Positions 20,422 through 30,972 of a stretch of DNA of 64,000 bases are shown piece by piece. Each line of letters opens with the position of its first letter. Positions within the stretch are counted from its first letter, which is position 1. The position numbers and the translations under genes are program-made. Origin of the DNA: Nitzschia sp. pyKryTriq1 (lineage: Eukaryota; Bacillariophyta; Bacillariophyceae; Bacillariales; Bacillariaceae); NCBI GenBank assembly GCA_956465555.1, contig OY101116.1:1984001-2048000 (forward strand), written 5' to 3'. The notes under the pieces were generated by a model, which saw only the letters and a program-made list of their open reading frames with translations, was not told the origin of the DNA and ran no database searches.

Positions 20422-22815
20422 TTACTCCTCATCCCGAAGAGTGAACCCCTTCTTGAGCTCGTCTTCGATATTCGGAGGGACAAAGTCGTAGTTGGCAAGT
20501 CTCATCGAATAGTTGGCACGGCCCTTGGACATGGATCGGAGCGTCGACACATACTGGAACATGTTAGCAAGGGGGACTTGAGCGGAGATGGTCTTGACAT
20601 TACCACGTTCACCTAAGTCTCCAACAAGACCACGTCGCGAGTTGATATCACCGAGGATGTCACCCATGTATTCTTCGGGGGTAGTGACATCAACCTGCAT
20701 TAGCGGTTCCATAAGACGAGCCTTAGCCTTTCTCAAACCTTCACGGGTAGCAGCGCGTCCTGCAATCTCGAAAGCCATGACGGAAGAGTCGACATCGTGG
20801 TAAGCGCCATCAACCAAAGTAGCCTTCATGCCCAACACAGGGAATCCAGCAACAACACCTTGTCCGAGGACGGACTCGATACCCTTTTGCACACCAGGGA
20901 TGTACTCTTTGGGCACAGTTCCACCCTTAATGTCAGAAACGAACTCAAAGTCCATGGAACCTTCCTCTTCGCTGAAGTCCTTGGGTTCGAAAATGATTTT
21001 GACACGAGCGTATTGTCCAGAACCTCCAGATTGCTTTTTATGGACGTAGTCGATTTCGGCTGTCTGCGTGATGGCCTCACGATACGAGACTTGCGGTGCT
21101 CCGACATTGCATTCAACGTCGAACTCACGCTTCATACGGTCAACAATAATTTCTAGGTGAAGCTCTCCCATACCTTCAATGACAGTTTGTCCAGTTTCTT
21201 CGTCGCGCGAAAAGCGGAACGAAGGATCTTCGGCAGCAAGTTTCATCAAAGCCTCGGACATTTTTTGTTGATCACCCTTTGTCTTAGGCTCAACAGCAAC
21301 CTTGATGACAGGCTCAGGGAATTCCATTTTCTCTAGGATGACAGCAGCTTCTTTCTTACAGAGAGTTTCTCCAGTGGTGGTATCTTTCAGACCAACAAGG
21401 GCAACGATATCACCAGCGACGGCAGATTTGATTTCAGTGCGATCGTTGGCGTGCATTTGAAGCATACGTCCAATTCGCTCGTTCTTTTCCTTAACCGAGT
21501 TGTAAACGGAAGTTCCAGCTTCAAGAACTCCAGAGTAGACACGCGTGAAGGTAAGAGTGCCGACAAATGGATCATTGGCAACCTTGAAGGCAAGAGCGGA
21601 GAATGGCTCAGCATCAGACGACAAGCGTTTGGTTGGTTCACCAGTTTCGGTGACACCAGCGATGGCAAGAACTTCCAGTGGCGAAGGCATGTAGTCAATG
21701 ACGGCATCCAACAAAGGCTGAACTCCCTTGTTCTTAAAGGCAGTTCCGGTGACGACGGGGACAAGGTCCAGACTCAGGGTTCCCTTTCGGATCAACTTCT
21801 TCAAAGTTGGAACATCGGGTTCCTCACCCTCGAGGTATGCCATGAGGACATCCTCGTCTTGTTCAACAGCAGACTCGATAAGTTTATCGCGCCATTCTTG
21901 GGCCTTGGCCTTAAGCGCATCGTCAACAAGAGGGATGTCGTTGCACTCGGCAAGAGGAATGACATCAAAGGAGGCTCCAAGGTCCTCACCTCGCCACACA
22001 ATCGCCTCCATGGTCACCAAGTCGATGACACCCAAGAAATCTCCTTCCTCGCCGATGGGCAATTGGAGAACAGCAGGAGTGGCTCCAAGGAGGTCGATGA
22101 TAGTCTGGACACAGAAGTAGAAGTTGGCACCAGTTCGGTCCATCTTGTTCAGGAAGCACATGCGAGGAACCTTGTACTTGTCAGCCTGACGCCAAACTGT
22201 TTCGGTCTGTGGTTCAACACCAGCAACACCATCGAAGACGGCGACAGCTCCATCCAAAACACGGAGCGAACGCTCGACTTCCAAAGTGAAATCGACGTGC
22301 CCAGGGGTGTCGATAATGTTGATTCGGTGGTCCTTCCACGTGCATGTGGTAGCGGCTGAGGTAATAGTGATTCCTCGCTCTTGCTCTTGCGCCATCCAGT
22401 CCATTGTTGCGCCACCTTCGTGGACTTCACCGATCTTATAAGACTTTCCGGTGTAGTAAAGAATTCGTTCCGTTGTGGTCGTCTTTCCGGCATCGATGTG
22501 GGCCATGATGCCGATGTTGCGATAATATTCCAAGTCAACTTCACGCAGAGGGGAAGACGACGCCTTTTTCTTATCAACATCTTGAGCTTGGGTGCTATCA
22601 AGAGCCGTCTGACGAGAGATGCAAATACGTTAGAATGTCTTTAGCCAATCGAGTTTTTCTCTCAAGAGAAGATTCTTCATGTCGGAATCCTTTGAAAAAC
22701 CAGGAAACTAGAAACAACGTACCTTCTTGACACCAAAAGATTTGGGGACAAAGGCAGCAGCAGGGCCGACAACGGCAAGAAGGGCGAAAGCCCGGAAAAC
22801 ACCTCGAGCAACCAT
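20422..22815 (-). CDS. fusA: plastid translation elongation factor G (nuclear-encoded)
   Basis: Exon 1 (22815-22723) encodes 31 residues, a signal peptide ending GPAAAFVP, the A|F pattern of diatom plastid presequences. A 114-bp intron, then exon 2 (22608-20422); 759 residues in total. EF-G domains are complete: P-loop [13 protein letters not shown], switch I and [25 protein letters not shown], then domains II-V with [12 protein letters not shown] and [14 protein letters not shown] translocates tRNA and mRNA on bacterial-type ribosomes; the presequence and cyanobacterial-like sequence place this one in the plastid. The intron separates the signal peptide from the transit peptide and mature protein. 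A distinct mitochondrial EF-G is at 42731-45043. Confidence 0.95.
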
Positions 22816-23469
22816 GATGATATCTCAGAACGCTCGAAAGAGAATTTTGTGTTACAATACAGTAGGTGTTCTTGCAGATTTTCGACAAGGGTGTGGAGTC
22901 GTAGTCTTTCGGGAAGATGTGGTCGTCGTTCGCTTATTATTGATGGTTGGTTGGATGCGACTGACGCACCACGATGGCTCAGCAGTTGGGACGCTGCCGT
23001 GGCTCCACGAGGCAGTCGCAGTGGGAGATCGGAATAGTGAGACGACACAGATCAATACTGGCGAATGACAGACGCCAGCATCTTGCATGTTGACAATGCA
23101 CGTGGAAGTTTGCGATTCTTTTAGTATACATAATCGTAAGATCCGATCGATCGGATCGATCAGGTAGTCATTATAGTACTGTACGAACGGACTCTAGCTA
23201 GTCTAGACTACGTCCAAAGTTATCAATTGAAGAGGGAAGGTTCCTTTTGTAGAAAGAGCTTCTTGAATCTTTTGGTGTGTCGTCGTTATTATTGGTTCAG
23301 GAGACAGTGTAACCATGGAGGATATCATCGTACATCATCATCTCCACGCGGGCTGCTCACTCTATGGAAGATTTTCGACATGATACAAAAGAGAGACTAA
23401 ATAAACAGAGACCTTGCTAACAAAGTAATCTTGCTGTTACTAACCATTCGTAGAGGACTCGAGCTATCA
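22816..23469. other. intergenic, 654 bp, no gene seen
   Basis: Between plastid EF-G and CK2 beta, both on the minus strand. Short frames at 22727-23088 overlap the EF-G first exon and are shadows. A small palindrome GATCGATCGGATCGATC lies near 23135-23160. No RNA gene seen. Confidence 0.5.
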
Positions 23470-25098
23470 TTATTTGCGGTTCGGTCTGTGTCTCGAGCGC
23501 CGCGATTGTCTCTGGTCGTTCTGTATTTGGGCCTGCTGTTGGCCTTCCTCGCGATTCTGATAAAACAGGCTAGCATCGTTCACCTTAAAACCATATACTC
23601 GAGGCACATAGGTTTGCGTTGGTTTCGCAGGAATCATATCCTGGGAGGAAAAAATTGTTAGTTGGGGAAGATAGATAAACAAAGTGGGCATTATTTTTCT
23701 GCTTGGAGGTCCAACGTACCGGATGTGTCATGAGATATAAATGAGGAAAGGTGGTTCCAAAGTATGCCCCGTCGATGTTCGCTTGGCGTGTACTCTTAGG
23801 GAAGAATAGACCGTGGCATCTTGGGCAAAATACATTAACCGTATAATTCCTCGGTAAATCTGACAATCCCACGGGAAGAACTGGCTGCCCTTGACAAAAC
23901 ACATGGGGGCAGCGTCCAAATGCGGCGGTTCTATACTTTTCGTACATGGCATGCATTCCCCGATTGGTGACAATGTATCTGTGTTGAAAAGGGTGAGAAT
24001 ACAACATCTCACAAGAAGCGAAGCTGTAACAAATACTAATAAAGCAAAGAGAGCAAGCAACCTACTTACCGTGCGTGAATCAAACCGTACAGCATTTCCG
24101 CTGCCGATTCTACAATCTCTTGCTGCTCCTCAGTTAATGAGTCCTCCATTGGCATTTCTACATCCAATACCATATCCAAGGCATATTCGTAGTAGGGAAC
24201 GAGAAAGTTCAGTCCAGTCAAGTTAAAATCGTCCTGCGGGTCGGTGGAAAGAAGAGATGATGAGAAATATATCGATGATGTTGGATGTGATGTGATGTGA
24301 TGTGCGTGCGCATGCGCCTCACATCGCCACTGAAGAACTGCGGGTTACCAGTACGAGTACAGTACTCAGTACTTGTACCGGTTCGAAAACACTCACCTGA
24401 ATGTAATCTTCATCCACCTCACAGAAAAATTCATTGCCCCGCAAGCTGCAAAACCAAGTGATCCAGGAGCCGTCTTCGTCAGACGCTGACATTTCCGAGC
24501 TCTCCTCGTCCTCTTCCTCCACATACTCTTCCTCGTCCGCCGCACCGGGAGGTGCGTCATCGGTGGTCCGTGACGGTAACGAGGGTCCCTTATGTCTGCT
24601 GGAGGCGCGGTCCGTTTTGGAGTTTGGTGCTTTAGCTTGATGTGCACGCAATGCCTGGCTGGCCTCTGTGGCTGCCTTGTCACTTCGTTTTCTAGCGCCC
24701 GATCCGACGGGAACTCCGAGTGCCGCCAAGACGGGGTTTACATCGACGTCGTCTTCCGCCGCATCCGGCCGACCCTGCGGAAGCTGCACTTCCAAAGAAG
24801 CAGACGCGGGTACTTCGTCCCCATCTCGGTTTCCTCCGTCTATAGCGTCAACGCCAGGTCCAAAGCCGCCCACATTTCCACCATCATTGTTGAGGGACAT
24901 TCGGGCTAGCATGTCCCCCGGAGGGCCGTCGGTTCCGTTAGATTGGCTTGTACTCGTCATAGGTGTGTCGATTCCTGCCATCTCATCGTCTTTATCACGA
25001 CCGCTACTACTAGTATTTCTATTGCCAAGTGAGGAAATCATGTCCTTTGCCATTTCCTCTGCCGCATGCCCCTTCTTCGGAGCCACAGCCGCATGCAT
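23470..25098 (-). CDS. CSNK2B: casein kinase 2 regulatory subunit beta with long N-terminal extension
   Basis: Four exons: 25098-24397, 24233-24070, 23978-23720, 23640-23470; introns of 163, 91 and 79 bp; 431 residues. The conserved core starts with [20 protein letters not shown], then [19 protein letters not shown], and the zinc-binding [15 protein letters not shown]...VFCPRCHG, ending [15 protein letters not shown] and [12 protein letters not shown]2 beta dimerises through the zinc finger and docks catalytic alpha subunits. The usual subunit is about 215 residues; here about 215 extra residues precede the core, ending in an acidic run ([14 protein letters not shown]). A Lys/Arg/Gln tail follows the core. 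The first intron contains a GTAC island (24350-24381). Splicing is well supported because each junction restores the conserved core. Confidence 0.93.
24350..24381. repeat. GTAC island inside CK2 beta intron 1
   Basis: Five GTAC words in about 32 bp within the 163-bp intron, next to a TGATG-type short repeat (24288-24302). Shows that these islands also occupy introns. Confidence 0.75.
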
Positions 25099-25763
25099 GG
25101 GGGAATAATCGGGATCGCGTTACCAATGTCTACGCGTCTACTTCGCCTGAGATTTTTCGCGGACGCGGTGTACCTTTGACCTTTATGTCTAGCACGAAAT
25201 GAACATGTTGTGCCACCGACCGTCTATGTATCTATCTGGATGGATGGCGCAAAAGCGCAAGTAAAAGTCGCAGAAGTGTCGTCCCGAAGGGCTGTGCGTG
25301 CGCACTTTGCTACTCGTTTTTGGTGAAGGTCTAGGTCACATGCCTCGCTCTGTCTTTGCTTTTGATTTGCATAGCATTCCCGTCGAGCCAGCCGTCTCGC
25401 GCCATGGTGCGAGGGAAGGACAGACGGATCGTTCTGGTCGAGGTTGTGTTTGCAGGCATTTTTTTGCTCTCTCGTCTCCACTAAACTTTTCGTCTCCACC
25501 TCCCACCACCGCGCCGGGGTAGTAGTAGACTGCACGGTACAGTACTGGTACGTTCTGTAGCGCCGATCGAGTGACGGTAGACTACGGTACCACAGCAGTA
25601 GAGCTATGCATTGATACAGCAGAGAGGCTGCCGGTGGACGGTGGACAGCTGTACCGTCGCCCCTCTATTTTTAGGAGCCGATCCGCAAATCCATAGCTCA
25701 AGTCTGTCTCTTGGTTCTGTGGGCTTCTCCGCCGATACAATCAGTTTAAAAAAAGGACTTAGA
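25099..25763. other. intergenic region between divergent CK2 beta and prefoldin 5
   Basis: Must contain both promoters. A small GTAC cluster lies at about 25536-25590 (four copies). No gene or RNA seen; the plus-strand frame upstream of the prefoldin ATG is leader. Confidence 0.5.
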
Positions 25764-26240
25764 ATGAGCTCCATCAATCTAGACTCTATGAGTCTGGAGG
25801 AACTGAATCAACTAAAGCAACAGGAAGAATCCCGTCTACAAGCCCTCGTGGGAAGGTTTCAGCAATTTCGAAGTGCTGCGGTACGCCTGAGCGCATCCAT
25901 GTCCGCTGTTTCGGAAATTACACCCGCCTCGGAAGGAAAGGAAGTGATGGTGCCGCTCACCGAGAGTGTGTATGTCCCTGGCAAGATTCGAGAGCCCAAC
26001 CGATTGTTGGTGGACATTGGAACTGGATTTTATGTGGAGAAGTCTTCCAAGGAAACAACTGCATTCCTGGATCGAAAACTGAAACTTGTGGATGCGAATA
26101 GCGATAACCTTACGAAAGCAATCACTGCTACCCGTCAGAACATCGAAAGCCTTACAGTGACAATGCAAGGGAAGATGCTGGAGATTCGAGCAAAACAAGA
26201 AGGACAAAGAGTTCGGGCTACCTCAGAAGCAGCAAACTAG
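25764..26240 (+). CDS. PFDN5: prefoldin subunit 5 (alpha-class)
   Basis: Single exon, 158 residues from ATG 25764 (MSSINLDSMSLEEL), close to the usual ~150-155. It has the prefoldin alpha layout: N-terminal coiled coil (LEELNQLKQQEESRLQALVGRF), a beta hairpin core with VMVPLTESVYVPGKI and LVDIGTGFYVEKS, then a C-terminal coiled coil. VYVPGKI and DIGTGFYVEK are typical of subunit 5. Prefoldin is a cytosolic hexamer that passes unfolded actin and tubulin to CCT. The frame extends to 25611 without an earlier ATG, so 25764 is the likely start. Confidence 0.92.
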   Translation: MSSINLDSMSLEELNQLKQQEESRLQALVGRFQQFRSAAVRLSASMSAVSEITPASEGKEVMVPLTESVYVPGKIREPNRLLVDIGTGFYVEKSSKETTAFLDRKLKLVDANSDNLTKAITATRQNIESLTVTMQGKMLEIRAKQEGQRVRATSEAAN

Positions 26241-26647
26241 ACTAGCACACGTACTTCGAGAATTGGCTTGGAGAGATGGCCTACTTTCTTCTTGGGGAGC
26301 GATGGATCTGGGCAAACAAACCTTTTACTCAGCTAAAGTCGCGAAAGTACATCTTTGTCATCATCACATTTACACCTGTAGATTTTGTACTCGCGCAACA
26401 AATTACATGCTCCTCTACGTAGAAATATCTTTTGGAATCTGTGGGGTGGGCGCAAGTTTGTCTCTTGGGGGCGTCGGGTGCGCCCTGGCTGTCAACAAAG
26501 CATTCTTCGAATGAAGGGATTATCTCGTAGCTATATGCAATATTGGACCTCTTTCTCTATATTAGTACCGTATATTGCTATAGCCTCCCCAGCAGTAACC
26601 CTCCCATGTTAGACCTAGCCCACTGTCTTCACTCCATTCCATCATGC
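26241..26647. other. intergenic between convergent genes
   Basis: 407 bp holding the 3' ends of prefoldin 5 (+) and the unknown gene at 26648 (-). No gene seen. Confidence 0.55.
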
Positions 26648-27516
26648 TTATACCCGACGAATGAACTCTGCGCGACGCTGTTTGCCTCGATAGAGATATA
26701 GGGTCCCTGTGAGTAGCTTGACCTTTACAACGTCCCCGTCATCCAAACGTTGGCGCTTATGCTGCTGGAGCGAAGGAGGTAGACCAGCTCGTTTTTCCGC
26801 AACGTATAGTGCGTCGTTAACGCCAGGAATGATGTCATCGTCAATCTTTGCCTGACGACGACGACTTCGTTGTTCACGCGCTGAAGCTCGAGCCCTTGAC
26901 AGTTTGCTCTCAATCTCCGAGTCCTCTGCGTCCGAACCGGCGTTAGACTCATCAATCGTTTCTTCATTGAGTGTTTCGTTCTTAGTAGTTTCCTCGCCAG
27001 TCTCCCCTTCACTGGAAGTTCCGCCGTCCTTTCTTCCGCTTGCCCTCCCCTTCCGTTGAGCTGAAACCTGACCAGCCAACCCAGCCGACGTACTCGAGGC
27101 AGTAGCACCCGTTTCATCTTCATCGTGGGACCGCAACAATTTTCCAAAAGAACGCTCATACATTTCCTCATCCTTCTGGGGCTGACCATCGAATTTGAGC
27201 AACCATCGGGGGTTAGGCGACGTTCCCGCGGTCAAAAGCTGGGCAAGTCGTCCTCTCAGGGCATTTCCGTTCCTATGGATCTAGCGATAAAATTGTAATG
27301 ACAAAGACAGTCAGTTTAGAGTTTTGGGTGAAGACCACCAGAAACCTTGAATATAAGATCTTGGACCACGAATGCGAGTTGCATAGCGTCGACCAACAGC
27401 ACACACACACGAGTAAGTCGTCAACCGGGAAGGCAACTCACTTCGACAATATCGCCGACATTGTAATCCGAAATTCTCTTTGGAGCACGTCGAGACAGAC
27501 GCACGGAACGAGACAT
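26648..27516 (-). CDS. unknown protein, paralog of the gene at 28433-29308 (copy A)
   Basis: Exons 27516-27442 and 27280-26648, 161-bp intron, phase 0; 235 residues. Exon 1 encodes a basic start ending DYNVGDIVE; exon 2 starts IHRNGNALRGRLAQLL and PRWLLKFDGQPQKDEEMYERSFGKLL. A Lys/Glu/Ser-rich linker follows, then AREQRSRRRQAKIDDDIIPG and a conserved end, VKVKLLTGTLYLYRGKQRRAEFIRR. The GD-V/I-E...GRL...WL-x-FD...DEE pattern looks like a small beta-barrel of Tudor type, but I cannot name the family. The copy at 28433-29308 shares both ends and the exact intron position. Function unknown; the basic, acidic and Tudor-like features hint at a nuclear role. Confidence 0.78.
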
Positions 27517-28432
27517 GGTCGCCGAAGTCTTCCTTCCTTTCAATTATTATCAGGGAGCGGCAGTTCAATCCACACACAATACTATTCGTGATCGTTCGTT
27601 GAGAGTAGAACGTTTGCTGTTGGCGAATATGGTTCTTGTTTCTTGTTGGCCACGCAAAGAGCCAAAACGCCGACGACGACAGCGATGCAGTAGGAAAAGG
27701 TCGGTGTTGTGTGATGAGATGAGAACGTCCAAGAAGAAATTTCAAGCCACAGACAGTCAGCCAGTCAGCTACAAGAAGGACAGACAGACAGACAGAGGGG
27801 GTGTGCGTGCGTGTTGAGTTAAAGTCTTTTGTTGGCCCAGCTCGATAAACCACCGATCAAAATTGAGCATGCGAGTTCTTTGCTAGTATTCTTCGAGCCA
27901 GCCGACTTTCAACTTGAACAAAGGGCGCGCTTTTCGCTTTTCGCGCGGTATCTTTGGCTGGGCTCGCGCACATGGAACAACTCTGCCCTGATAGATGCTT
28001 CTGTACATAGCTACAGTACAGGTACAAGGTACGGTACCGTACGAGTAGACAGCCCGTACTTTACTGGTACAGTACCAGGTACAGTACCAGTACCAGGCAC
28101 TACACGGTACCACCGTACCGTACAGGGTACCAGTAAATACTGCTACGCAACGCACGTAAACTCTCCACGATATTTATCGCGCGGAAGGCGTCACCCTTTC
28201 CTCTCAATAACTAAAACTAAGAACTCGAAGATCGAAGACTAACTTTTCTCACTCCGTTATTCCGTCATGATCTTCGCATCGATACTCGACAGAAGTTTGC
28301 TGGACTACACAGTAGTGTCAGATACATTTTGCTCCGGAACTTGCATTTCAAGGAGAAAACCCTTCTTGACGCTACCATACACTACATTTCTCTCTTGAGT
28401 TCAACGCTTCTTATCGTGCTGCTACCGGTACC
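27517..28432. other. shared region between the divergent paralog pair
   Basis: 916 bp between the two start codons. It contains a short AC/AG-rich stretch near 27775-27810 and the densest GTAC island of the window (28014-28131). No coding frame of note. It probably holds both promoters. Confidence 0.5.
28014..28131. repeat. GTAC-rich island between divergent paralogs
   Basis: About 16 GTAC tetranucleotides in about 118 bp, with nested palindromes such as GGTACGGTACCGTAC and ACCGTACCGTAC. It ends about 300 bp upstream of the plus-strand ATG. Confidence 0.85.
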
Positions 28433-29308
28433 ATGTCAGATGCACTCAGACGTTCCACCAGGAGAAACAACGGCCATCGGAAGCGCGATGGCTATTCTGC
28501 CGGAGACGTGATCGAGGTAAGGACGACGGGTCAGATATTACATCAGACATGGATCTCGCCGTGACGATGTTTCATGGAACTCACACATGCATGTCGCGCG
28601 TTGTACCGGTGCCTGTCCTACTCGGATCAACAACAACAGCTCACTCGAGCCGGCGGTTTTGCTCATGGGCGCTTGGTGAACCAGCGTTCTGCTGATGACC
28701 CGGCCAGTCCCTGGCTCGTCACGTTCGACGACCAGGATTTCCCGGATGAAGAGATCCACGAGGACGATCTTGGGCCTGTTGTCGCAAGAGTGGACGATAG
28801 TGACAATGGAAGCTCCAAAAATGGTGATGCGACCAAATCTAACAAGGGGAGCAAGAAGAATTCGCTCCGTTCGAAGCCTGCCCTGTCGGCAAATCGAGAT
28901 GATGCCAAAGCGGGGTCGGGTTCTGACGACGCCGAGTCTCTTGATTCTTCGAACAAGAAAAAGAGGAGATCGTCTTCAATCGATCTTCAACCAGACGATC
29001 ACGCATCAAACGTCGACACAGATGCGTCTTCTCCAACCGATGCAGCGAAACTGGCAAAGTTGGTCTCCGACCGTGAGCAGCGCAGTCGCCGCCGACAACA
29101 AATCATCGAAGAAGACGTGGTTCCCGGATCCGATTTGCTTAAGATTGGTCACCCAAAGCCTACTACGAATAATGGGCTTGCCTTACCCCTTGCCAAGAAA
29201 GCAAAGACCCAAGGTGGTGAAGCGGTGGTGAAGATTCCAATGTTGACTGGGACGCTGTATTTGTACCGTGGTGCGAAACGCCGTGTGGCGTTTGTTCGGA
29301 AGATTTAA
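28433..29308 (+). CDS. unknown protein, paralog of the gene at 26648-27516 (copy B)
   Basis: Exons 28433-28516 and 28640-29308, 123-bp intron, phase 0; 250 residues. Exon 1 ends GYSAGDVIE, matching DYNVGDIVE of copy A. The acceptor CAACAG at 28639 was chosen because it gives LTRAGGFAHGRL, the same length as IHRNGNALRGRL in copy A. Then PWLVTFDDQDFPDEEIHEDDLG, a Ser/Lys/Asp-rich linker, DREQRSRRRQQIIEEDVVPG and VKIPMLTGTLYLYRGAKRRVAFVRK at the end. Both ends are conserved while the linkers have diverged, so these are an old duplicate pair under constraint. Function unknown. Confidence 0.78.
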
Positions 29309-30972
29309 CATGACCATCACGTCAAGGATCGGTAAGCCATATATGTTGCTATTCTTTGATATTGGATGAACGACAGAGTAGTCATTCACCGAGATCCATG
29401 AATCTGTGTCCATGATTTCACGCTGAAGCATGAGGGTCCATGTATTGTGTCTGAGCTTTGAACGGAAAAGGTATAGAGCAAGTGAAGCTAGAACGTAAAT
29501 CCTTATTTTAAATAGGAGTTAATGATATTATATTATGTACGTTTTCTCTAGAATGTCATGATATCATTTTTGATGTTTGTTGTTCGGGATCTATACAGGT
29601 TCCCCCGTTGTGGATTGTGGATTGTCTCCACGCCGAGATAGATCGCAAAATACTTTGTTGCTCCTTACTTGAAAAGGATATGCGATTTGGACTAACAATT
29701 TCCAGAGGATGTGACGCGAAGAAACATGTTTCGGTACAAGTCTTCCCATTGCGGTTCTCAGACAGCAAAGACCCATCCAACAGGATGGAAATCCAAGAGA
29801 TTATGAATCACTGTTTGTTACTACTACGTTTCTTAAGCATCCATTTCAACGTTTCGTCCTCAACAGCACGGTACTGACACAGCAATACTACATGCATCGG
29901 TCTCTACTAGAAATCCGACAATCCATCCCGCATGAGACAAGTACTGTCTGATGTACGTATGGTGTTACATTGTGTTGCAACTTCGACTGACTAGGAAAAA
30001 ACGGGTGTACGATACATCATCACCCAGAACTCATGGTTTTATTTTTCCCACAATGAAAATTCATCCGGCCGTCATACTTTTTGTTACTCCTATTTCCTGG
30101 GTCGTCCTTCTTGAAAACTTTTGCTGTGCTCCTCCACTTGCTATCCCGGTCCCATTCCGAAATGGTGTTGCGTCGCAGGTAGTCGTCTGTTTACGGTACG
30201 AACGTCTGACTGAATTGTTCACCGATCTCATCCATTACTATTCGTAAAGAATATGTTGGAGGCGCGGTACGAACCACTATGGATAGACTCCTCACTCTCT
30301 CACTCTCTATACTAGAGAGTAGAGAGAGTACTGTATTCATGGAGAGTGGCTCTCTACCGTACTAGAGTAGAGGGTGCGGTAACACCAACCTTGACAAGAC
30401 AATACGAGTAGGGAGTAGGGACCTACCGGGACAAATAAGTCAACTCCGCTAGGCCGCCCTGCTCGCTAGCCTTGGATCACCGCGTGCCGCCATTGGAAAA
30501 GCGTCACACAAAAATCTAGAAACTCCGCGCGCCCTACTCCTTGAAAAGTGAAAGCTCGCACCAAAACCTCGCTTTTCTTCTATGTTCCTTAGTTTCCTTA
30601 ATTATCATCCATGTCGCATCATCAATAAATTATATACCGTTCCGTATATCATATAAACGCCCTTTCCCTAATCTCAAGGTGACAGACGTTACTCCGCCAC
30701 TCATCGCTGAAACGACCATAATTCACATAATAATCTGGCCCCATCGCCCATTTTGGAGCTCTTTAAATCTTCCCATCGCCCATTTGCTTCTTTGAATGAT
30801 GGTCCTGGATTACTCCTCTAAGTCTTCATCATCGTCTTTGTCCGATTGCGACAAGAACCAACAGCACTAAACTGGCTGCTATTTCCCCAGCACATTGATT
30901 GACTTTCAACATACTCATACAACAATTGTCAGACTTTGGATTCCATTCATCGAGACATCGTCCTCAGCAACC
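29309..30972. other. intergenic, 1.66 kb, mostly empty
   Basis: No convincing gene. Short frames at 29556-29877 on both strands are not coding-like. AGAGAGTAGAGAGAGTA and CTCTCAC runs lie at about 30285-30370. One weak secreted-peptide candidate is listed separately (30052-30247). The last ~200 bp hold the leader of the FYVE-like/ankyrin/RING gene. Confidence 0.5.
30052..30247 (+). CDS. possible short secreted peptide or first exon (weak)
   Basis: ATG 30052 opens about 64 codons starting with a signal-peptide-like stretch (MKIHPAVILFVTPISWVVLL) followed by ENFCCAPPLAIPVP. No homology or splice partner was recognised. It may be chance; the hydrophobic start is the only support. Confidence 0.18.

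Noticed and set aside
21451-22359. 302-codon plus-strand frame opposite plastid EF-G
   Set aside because: Antisense shadow of a highly conserved gene.
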